Shown in pieces: positions 56,288 to 64,000 of a DNA stretch of 64,000 nt; the stretch's first letter is position 1; every line of letters begins with the position of its first letter. The position numbers and the translations under genes are program-made. This DNA comes from Pseudeuparius sepicola (lineage: Eukaryota > Arthropoda > Insecta > Coleoptera > Anthribidae). The stretch spans positions 26,374,876-26,438,875 of the forward strand of contig OY987305.1 in the NCBI GenBank assembly GCA_963920635.1. Direction: 5' to 3'. The notes beneath the pieces were generated by a model that worked only from the letters and a program-made list of their open reading frames with translations, made no database searches and had not been told where the DNA came from.

Positions 56288-57255
56288 TGCATAGAAAAGA
56301 GTTTGCCAAGTTTGCTTGCAATCATGGACACAACTCCACTAAGTATGTTGTTTGAGTCTTTGTTATTCTCTAAATAATAATATATGTTTAGTATGATATA
56401 TAATTTGATACAGACAACAAAAATGTGAATTCATGCCAAATCTTATTCTTATTAAACATTGAAAAAAGTATTATTGCTGTTTTTGAGAAATGAATGTTAC
56501 ATGTATCGGAAAACATTTGGGAAAACATGTGTTTATTATTTACTGTTTCTAGAAATAAGGATATTTGCAATTTCGTTATTGTTAATTTATTATTCTTAAA
56601 AAGAATTTCACTCTACATAAATCTCAACAGTTTATTTTTCTGAACTACTTATCTACATTTGGTGGGAATATAAAAAGAGGTCCCAATAGAGTCACCACAT
56701 TCACAAAACAATTATTAATTATTTAGAGTAACACATTTCACATAAATCCAAAAACAATATAATATAAAAGTAGAAACCGACATGTCGACACTTGACTTTC
56801 ATCTCCTTGTCTCCTTGTAATAATTAACGTATGAAAGAAAATGTTGGGAAAAGTTTTAATGTCTAATATTAAAAAGTACAAACAATTTAATTAAACATTA
56901 ATGTGGTTGATTATTTTCACGTTATCTGATAACATGAGAAACAATTATAAGACTGATGAAGGGATGCATTATCTTCAATCATTGTTCTTAATGTTTTTAA
57001 TATAGTCGCCATTGACATATTCTGCATTTGTAAATTTTACTAAAACTTTCGTTCCATGCGTTATTCAAATAACTTTTTTCCTCAAAAAATGCCAACATTG
57101 AATTCCTTGACTTCAAAAACATAGAAAAGGACCCATTGCACCGAATCTTAACCACACCATTTAAAAAATGAGTATTAGAAATGCTCTCTACAAACGTATC
57201 AATTTCGCTCGCTGAAAAGCACTACCTATCTATATAACGCGAAAAGCTAAATATA
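56288..57255. other. Intergenic stretch
   Basis: AT-rich. Possibly intron or upstream DNA of the KLF gene. No further exon could be identified. Confidence 0.35.
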
Positions 57256-57695
57256 CAGAATGGTCCACCTAGAAAGATTTTAACAATCAATAGAAAAATT
57301 TATTTTAAGAGGAGAGGTTCATGTGAACATATGTCCATAAACGCTTAGTTTTAAAGATACAAGGTGCTGAAAGTTTCAAAAAATATTGATTATTTTTTAT
57401 AGTCTCCCAAATAATGGAGGTATTTAAACCAAATTTGGTATGTAGCACCACTTTATAGAGTAGCAGATTTGGTGCTAATATGAAGGCCCACTAACAACCA
57501 TCTGCGACGGTTTCGTACCAATTTTTTTTTGTCAAATTCAAAAATAAATTCTAACTTGTTTTGGGGTAGAACATCAACTTAATTAAAAGCATTACTTAAA
57601 TAAGTTGTACATTATTGTTGTATGTTAACATAATTTAAATTAGGAATTAAGAATTATTTATGAATTACAATTAACCTTGTAATTAACCATCTAAT

Positions 57696-57871
57696 TTAAA
57701 GTAGATATTCAAAATGGGAACCATTTTGTTCAATACATAATTCACACAAACTTCTAATGGATCGAATAGCAGCCATTAAATTATAATTTCTCATTTCCTT
57801 ACAAGGCGTTTCTAATGCGGCCAATAAGTTCTTCTTTTGTTTCCACAGGAGTTGCGTACACTTTTTCATTT
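57696..57871 (-). pseudogene. Mariner-like transposase, C-terminal piece
   Basis: The minus strand reads VYATPVETKEELIGRIRNAL and, one frame over, AAIRSIRSLCELCIEQNGSHFEYLL. The first matches the PV.T.EEL..RI motif after the DDE core, and the second the end of Tc3/mariner-type proteins (CLEQNG.HFEHLL). The coding continues upstream at 60550 after the insert. Confidence 0.7.
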
Positions 57872-58500
57872 TACCCGACTTCAAAAAAGGAGGAGGTTAT
57901 AATTCGGTTGTATGTTTTCATTTATGTTTGTTACCTTAGAACTCCGTCATTTATAAACCGATTTGGACAAAGGGTATACCTACAGAATGGTCCCATTTAA
58001 ATTTGAAGAAAAAATTCCACCCCTAAGGGTTGACAAATAGGGGAAGGAATTTCATATTGAACCGATTTCGATTATTCTTTTAAATTCCACTCCTAAGGGT
58101 GGAAAAATAGGGGATAAAATTTCATATTGGACCGATTTCGATGATTCTCTTTTTATTAGAAAGGAATTACTTTAGGAGTGGCCCCATTTAAATTTGAAGA
58201 AAAAATTCCACCCCTAAGGGTTCATGAATTTGGACCGATTTGGATGATTCTTATTTTATTAGAAAGGGGTTACCTTAGGGGTGGTCACATTTAAATTTGA
58301 AGAGAAATTAAATTTGAAGAGAAAAATTTCAATCCTAAGGGTCGACAAATAGGGGATGAAATTTAATATTGGACCGATTTCGATAATTCTTAATAATTAA
58401 TAATTAATTATATAATTAAAAAAAATAAGAAATAAAAAAATTTAACAAAAAAATTAAAACCGACTTCAAAAATTTGCCCGTGTGCACACTCCACTAAAAA
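57872..58500. repeat. RTE-like 3' tail with tandem repeats
   Basis: Starts ACCCGACTTCAAAAAAGGAGGAGGTT-like (reads CCCGACTTCAAAAAAGGAGG), a sequence I recall from 3' regions of insect RTE-type LINEs. Then come about four imperfect copies of a roughly 110-base unit containing CCACCCCTAAGGGT and GGACCGATTTCGATGATTC (57960-58390), ending in an AATTAATT run. Confidence 0.5.
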
Positions 58501-58677
58501 TTAAAAAGAAAACAAATAACACCGACTTCACAAATTTGCCCGTATGCACATTTCAACTAAAATTTTAGAAATATTTTTCTCTTTCTAAATTGGGTTATCT
58601 TTGGAGTCGGTGACAGTAGGTTATGATGTATTCATATCTAAATATTTTAAATTCCTTGCCTTGACTGTCACCGTCAC

Positions 58678-60439
58678 CAGTGGCGCAACGAGGGGGGGGG
58701 CTGCAGCCTGGCAGCTCGTACCAACCAAGCGAAAAAGCGCTAAACAAGCTAGATAAGAACAATGCTACAGGATCGTTTCTTTACAAGACCGAATGATTTG
58801 TATTTTGTTTAACCTGTATTTTTCAGTTTATGTTATGATTAATCAAATTTACGATATTCAGGATATCGGATATCAGTGGTACACATTACACATTAGTAGT
58901 TGACATTTAATGAAAGATTAGTTGTCTGGCCGGCAGTCGGCACAGAACAGAAACACAAGCACACGCGCTTCGTGCCGCGGGCTTTAAAACCTAACCAAAC
59001 CTGCGCCTAACCTAAAACTAATTTGACCTGAATTATATGCGCCTGGTCTTCTGTTTTCTACTGTCCTTCATATACGGCATGGCCGTAGATAAGGGGGGGG
59101 GTTAAGTGTTCAAACAAGTCCCATTGAGAAAAAAGAACAGAAATCATATTGTGGTGATGTAACTTTACAATTTTCTACGCCTCAGCTTAATTGTCTGTGC
59201 TTAAAATTTCTAAAAAAATTCGCATGCGGTGCATTTTAATAAGCGAACATGTCCTTTTAATTCCTGCTTTTAAAAATCAATAATTATTATGAATCCACAA
59301 GGAAATGGATTTCTATACGAAGTTGCCTACCTACAGGGTGGATCCAGATGGACTATACGATAGGTGTAAAAACAAACAAATTTCGAGTTGAAACTTGAGC
59401 TTTGGGGGATCAGCCTTGCTTGATTAGAAAGTGATTTGCACCGTATTTTTATATTTTAAAAATCAAGCAGGCCTTGACAGGGGCAATTTATTCATTTTCA
59501 GTTCAGGTTTACCTACTACCTTTTCCTCAAGAGATATCGAAAAATTTTATTAAAAAAAGTTGTTCAGAATGCAATTCCAAATCACCGTACCAACTTATAA
59601 AACAATCGGCACATTTTGATTTTTTTATTTTTTCAATTTTTGCGGTTTTACCGCAAATGAAGTACATTTATCGAAAAATTTTATCAGAAAAAAAATTTCA
59701 GAATGCAAATTTTAGACCCTGTACTAAATTTCAAAACAATCGGCATACTTTGATTTTTTTTCCAAAAAATAAAGTTGAAAATTTAAAAAAATCAAAGTCT
59801 GCCGATTGTTATAAAATTTGGTACGGGGACTTAAATTTTCATTCTCGACAACTTTTTCCAATAAAATGTTTCGATATCTCTTAAGGAAAATGTAGTTTAC
59901 CTGAACTGGAAACGAATAAATTGCCCCTGTCAAGGTCTGCTTGATTTTTAAAATATAATAATATGGTGCAAATTAGTTAATAATCAAGCAAGGCTGATCC
60001 CCCAAAGGTCAAGTTTCAACTCGAAATTTTTTTTGTCTTTTACACCTATCGTATAGTCGATCTGGGTCCACCCTGTATATTCTACATTTGGCCCTTTGAG
60101 AGGAAGTGGCAATAAATTTATAGGCACTAACTTATATTTTTACTTCCACACATCACTCAAGGAATTCTCTCTCGGGCTTTTATGTAAAAAAAGAGTACCT
60201 ACTTCTTACAGTTACTGCATAGTTAATTTATTATTATTATTATGGTTCCACAGTTAGCAAAGAAAAAACTACAGTTGCGTAATATTTTTTGCTAATATTA
60301 GGTTACTTAATTTTTTTAGTTCATTAAAAATGTTTGACCTTGAAAATTTTAAAATTTTCGCCTGCGCTGCAATTCTAACAATGCAAAATGAACTTTGTCA
60401 ACCACGCCCCTCTGACAATAATGTCTGGTTGCGCCACTG
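58678..60439. mobile_element. hAT-type element
   Basis: The ends CAGTGGCGCAAC and GTTGCGCCACTG are flanked by the exact 8-base duplication ACCGTCAC (58670-58677, 60440-60447). A G-run follows the left end. No transposase was recognised. It contains the MITE at 59334-60075. Confidence 0.85.
59334..60075. mobile_element. TA-flanked MITE inside hAT
   Basis: 742 bases with CAGGGTGGATCCAGATGGAC at one end and its mirror GTCC...CCACCCTG at the other, TA on both sides. The inverted repeats run about 330 bases, so it is nearly all stem. Overlapping frames on both strands are by-products of the palindrome. Confidence 0.8.
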
Positions 60440-60549
60440 ACCGTCACCAAATCCAAAGATAACTCAATTTAGAAAGAGAAAAATATTTCTAAAATTTTAG
60501 TTGAAATGTGCATACGGGCAAATTTGTGAAGTCGGGGTTATTTGTTAAT

Positions 60550-61400
60550 TTAAAAAAAAACATACCGAAAGATCTAAAGGGGTTAGGTCGGGGGAACGTG
60601 AAGGCAAACTGATTGCCCCCCTCGTCTGATCCATCTCTCTGGAAAATTTTGATCCAAACAATGTCTTACATTTCTATGAAAATGGGTGGGACAACCATCA
60701 AGTTGGAACCAAGCTACTAATCTTAAATTCTTCCCACATATTACCATGCTCCGTCGTTAAAAATCTCAAGAAATGTTCGCCATTCACACTTTCTGGTAAG
60801 AAATAGGGCCCTAACAGATGATTATTATAAACACCAGCCCAGACATTTACACTAAATTCTACCTGGAAATTTTTTGGACGAATGGAATGTGGATTTTCGT
60901 GCGCCCACACATGTTGATTGTGAAAATTTATCACGCCCGACGTGTAAAACACGATTCGTCAGTCCACAAGACATTGCTCAAAAAATTTCTAGTCTGTTCA
61001 ATTGAATTCGGCAAAACAGTAACCATCGTTCTTCATCACCTGCCCGTAAACTTTGTACAAGCATGTCTGTGATCCCTTTTCAAAACTCGAAGAATTTTAG
61101 ATTTGGAGACACGAAGAGCGACACACACTTTTCGACAACTTGTTAGATCCCTATCAAATTCACTAAGAATCGCGTTGTTCTTATCTTGTCGGATATCTCT
61201 GTTTTGCCGTTTATGACGTCTAATTTTCTGATCGAGCTCTAAATTTTCTGTGAATGTTCACAAATAGTGAGGGATGCGCATGCCGCCTGTTTGGATACCT
61301 TCTTTCTGTACTCCCTAGCTGCTTCGGCGGAGTTTCCATTTGCAACTTCATAACAGAAATGGATATCGGCTTGTTCTTTATTTGAGAAATGAAAGAGCTT
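60550..61400 (-). pseudogene. Mariner-like transposase, N-terminal and catalytic part
   Basis: The minus strand starts near FSNKEQADIHFCYEVANGNS with EAAREYRKR.PNRRHAHP, a DUF4817-like helix-turn-helix. It continues through SRKVCVALRVS-type sequence to the catalytic TDESCFTSGVINFHNQHVW (first Asp), WAGVYNNHLLGPYFLPESVNG, WFQLDGCPTHFHRNVR (second Asp) and SPDLTPLDL. Several frameshifts and stops occur. Motif order and spacing are those of Tc3/mariner-type transposases widespread in insects. The last catalytic residue region lies at the insertion edge. Confidence 0.8.
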
Positions 61401-62073
61401 TTTACTTGTAAATTGAAACGAATTAAACTAGCTATACCACGCCACTTGGACAACTGATTTTGTTGCCCTATGAATTTTTTTTTATTGGAAATGAAGAAAA
61501 CTTCTCAATTTAAATTAGATAGTTAATTATTGTAATTCAGAAATCTTTAATTTCTAATTTAAATTGTTAACAGTACAACTTATTTAAGTTATACTATTAA
61601 TTAAATGTTCTACCCCAAAACAAGTATGAATTTATTTTTGAATTTGACAAGAAAATAAAAATTTGGTACAGAACCGTGGCAGATACGAAAAAAGGGCAAG
61701 AGACAAATTTTTGTTGAGAATTAATCGTTCTTTTGGAATAAAACCCCAAATTTGATTTTGGACAGGGCCGTACTAGTTATTTTTAAAAACTAATGTCAGC
61801 AAAACCCCACAACTCCGTCACTGCTTGTTTGTGGGCCTTCATATTATCACCAAATGTGATATTCTATAAAGTGGTGCTGCATACCGAATTTGGTTTAAAT
61901 GTCTCCACTGGTTTGTCTCTATAAAAAATAATCGATATTTTTTTTGAAACTTTCAACACCTTGTACTTTAAAACAAAGCGTTTACGGACCTATATTGAAA
62001 CATGGAATTTTCCCCTTAAAATAAATTTTTCTATCGATTGTTAAAGTCCTGCTACAAAAAATGAACCATCCTG

Positions 62074-63000
62074 TATATGTTTTCATCCTTCAATTTCAAA
62101 TTATCAACGGAACATATCACACACACACACAGGCACCCTCTCACACTCACATCACACGCACGCACGCCCAAATTTGTTTTGCTTAATCTTTGGTTTTTGA
62201 TGTCTTAGAATTTCTCAAGCGATATAGTAATAAAAAAATTGATAGCTTTTAGCCGCACTGAGATATCGACTTCAAGTTTTATACACATAATATTGCCTAC
62301 AATAGGGTGATTCGGATTGCCTTTGACCTAAATCGCTCCACTGAGAGGGTTGGAAATGGGAGGATGAAACAGTTTCCTATTTAGTTTTTTGTGATACAGT
62401 AGTTTTAGCCAACGAAATTAGTACATAACTGTTATCAGAGGAAATTTTTGACACTATTGTAAAATTGGGGTGGTTGAGTGCTAATAGGGTGGATTTAAAA
62501 ATAGCAAGTGATATGTCGTTTTGCATGTTATTGTTTTTGTGGTTAAAGAATCCAATTTGGAGACTATTTCAAAGAAAGAAACTTATTTTGGGAATTATTG
62601 GAATTTACTAATCACTATTTAAAAACTCAATGGAATCACCATAATCGTAAAACAGCTTTTTAAACTCCGCATTATGTATAAGTAAATTCCAATATTTCAC
62701 ACAAAACATAAAACAATCGGTAGAGAAAGAGTTTCATCTCCTTTTAACCATTCCCATTTATCTTGTTTCTCGAAAAAAAAGAAACACTGTCAATCATTGT
62801 TTCACACCCCTTTTACAAAACGCTAAAACTTACAATAGATAGAAAACATTATATTATTTTGAATTGATTCATACCCTCACAGAGATTGAAGAAGTAAGGT
62901 AAAAAAATATTTACTCAATAGGACTTTTATCCGAATCATTTTTTCGATCTATAAAGCAGTTAGAAGGCATGTCAAATTTCACAGGATTCTTTACAGTGTA
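62074..63000. other. Intergenic stretch with CA-rich microsatellite
   Basis: A run of CA/CACG dinucleotides at about 62110-62165. The rest is AT-rich without a recognised gene. Confidence 0.4.
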
Positions 63001-64000
63001 CCGGGTGTTTCATTAAGGGTAAAGAGGTACCATATCTCAGGAATTAATAGTCCTGGAGCTTTGGGAGAAAAATCTTCTTAAGTAATGTGGTCACAAAAAA
63101 TTGGTGGAAATTATTTTTAAGTTCGTAGGTCGGCCGCTAGGGGGCGTATTCGCAACAGTAAATCTGAAAAAAGAGTTTTCTCAAAAAAATGACTAATAAA
63201 GGTATATCACAAATAATTTTATTGCACTCTTCAGCAAATTCTGAACAATTTTCGTTAAGGATTTTTTGCTCTAGCTCTTCAAATAGAGGTGAAACGGGCG
63301 GATAAACTTTGACTTGAAAAATTGCTGCTAACTCCGGTTTGGCTTAACCGAATTGGTCGAATTTGGGCTTGTTGAAGAGAGCTTCCCCTTTTCTATCAAA
63401 TGATTGTCCAGTAACGTCATTTCGAATTTCGTGGTCACCGCTAGAGGGCGCAATTTGAAAAATTTCCCTTTTATTACAATTTTCTCCAAAATTTTAAATG
63501 CAATGACATATTTATTCTGTTATAATCGAAAAGTAGATTAAATTCACAACAAAAAGTGCCAAAGGTTCAAATCGACATCTTCATTAGTTTCGGAGTTATC
63601 ACCAAAAGGATAGGTAATTATTAACATGTTATTTGAACGAAGGTAGGTATTTGTTGTCAAAGATTTCCGTAGTCAAGCATGCCATGAAATAAATAAAAAT
63701 CTGCTTGAGCTGTTCGTAAATACCTGACAACGTATTCACGTTCCGCAAGTGGAGCATGTTCATTATGTCATCATGTTGATTATAATAGAATAAATATGTC
63801 AATGCATTTAAAATTTCGGAGAAAATTGTAATAAAAGGGAAATTTTTCAAATTGCGCCCTCTTGCAGTGACCACGAAATTCGAAATGACCTTACTGGACA
63901 ATCATTTGATAGAAGAAGGAAAGCTTTCTTCAACAAGCGCAAATTCGACCAATTCGGTTAAGCCAAACCGGAGTTTGCAGCATTTTTTCGAATCAAGGCT
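63001..64000. mobile_element. Foldback element running off the window
   Basis: Starts CCGGGTGTTTCATTAAGGG after a TA. The segment 63312-63535 (AATTGCTGCTAACTCCGG ... TTATAATCG) is mirrored at 63775-64000, around a loop of about 240 bases. The outer left arm (63001-63311, with GGCCGCTAGGGGGCG) must have its partner beyond base 64000. Termini and TA resemble the other CAGGGTG-type elements here. Confidence 0.75.

Larger units (their letters stand above)
58501..60545. repeat. Foldback whose arms flank a hAT element
   Basis: About 58501-58625 (ACACCGACTTCACAAATTTG ... GAGTCGGTGAC) is mirrored at about 60443-60545. A short stretch and the hAT element at 58678 lie between them. The pair forms a foldback that was opened by the hAT insertion. 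Confidence 0.6.
57256..62073 (-). mobile_element. Mariner-like element, split by later insertions
   Basis: The ends CAGAATGGTCCACCTAG and GAACCATCCTG are flanked by TA (57254-57255, 62074-62075). The terminal inverted repeats extend several hundred bases, for example AAGGTGCTGAAAGTTTCAAA mirrored near 61950 and TAGTGGTGC-type blocks near 57450 and 61870. The transposase on the minus strand is cut into two by a 2.7-kb insert (about 57872-60550). Without the insert the element would be about 2.1 kb. Confidence 0.8.

Noticed and set aside
57960..58400. CRISPR-like array
   Set aside because: Units are contiguous and diverged with no unique spacers, the genome is eukaryotic, and the sequence fits tandem repeats in a LINE 3' region.
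59474..59933. Similar-looking proteins on both strands
   Set aside because: Consequence of the MITE being almost entirely an inverted repeat.

Overview
This is an AT-rich piece of an animal genome, almost certainly an insect. The evidence is a 17.6/297/ZAM-type errantivirus with an env gene and a tRNA-Ser-type primer site, a short TTAGG telomere-type array, GT-AG introns, and many insect-type hAT, mariner-like and non-LTR remnants. A beetle or bug is possible, but the order cannot be decided from this window. There is one convincing host gene: a Krueppel-like three-zinc-finger transcription factor on the minus strand at 54.0-55.1 kb. Nearly everything else is transposon, much of it nested.

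Layout. 1-6.4 kb: a GC-rich left edge with an open minus-strand frame running out of the window, inverted copies of a non-LTR 3' tail, a THAP-domain relic and small foldbacks. 6.4-17.8 kb: a giant inverted repeat (arms about 4.8 kb, spacer about 0.43 kb). Both arms carry a hAT element that has picked up a piece of gypsy reverse transcriptase, and a LINE reverse-transcriptase fragment. The left arm alone carries a later 1.36-kb TA-flanked insertion. 18.0-37.9 kb: a DNA transposon-like unit with two convergent genes. The plus-strand transposase-type gene is split, with one half at 18.0-19.06 kb and the other at 34.93-35.92 kb; the opposing multi-exon gene lies at 36.07-37.90 kb. The split is filled by gypsy element 1. 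Its 3' LTR is interrupted by a 2.1-kb insert (hAT with an internal MITE) and by a complete errantivirus with identical LTRs, whose env is in turn broken by a GC-minisatellite hAT element. 39.6-44.7 kb: gypsy element 3 (5' LTR, gag, pol), lacking its 3' end. 45-49 kb: relics, a TTAGG array and a LINE tail. 49.3-51.8 kb: a hAT element containing a mariner-like remnant and a MITE. 54-56.3 kb: the KLF gene and two MITEs. 57.26-62.07 kb: a mariner-like element split by an insert that contains a hAT element that contains a MITE. 63.0 kb to the end: the left part of a foldback that runs off the window.

The elements interact mainly by nesting. Target duplications (TA for mariner-type, 8 bp for hAT, GGCG for the errantivirus) fix the relative order of many insertions. 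Most retroelement frames carry single-base frameshifts; in the errantivirus these coexist with identical LTRs, so assembly indels are a serious alternative to true decay.
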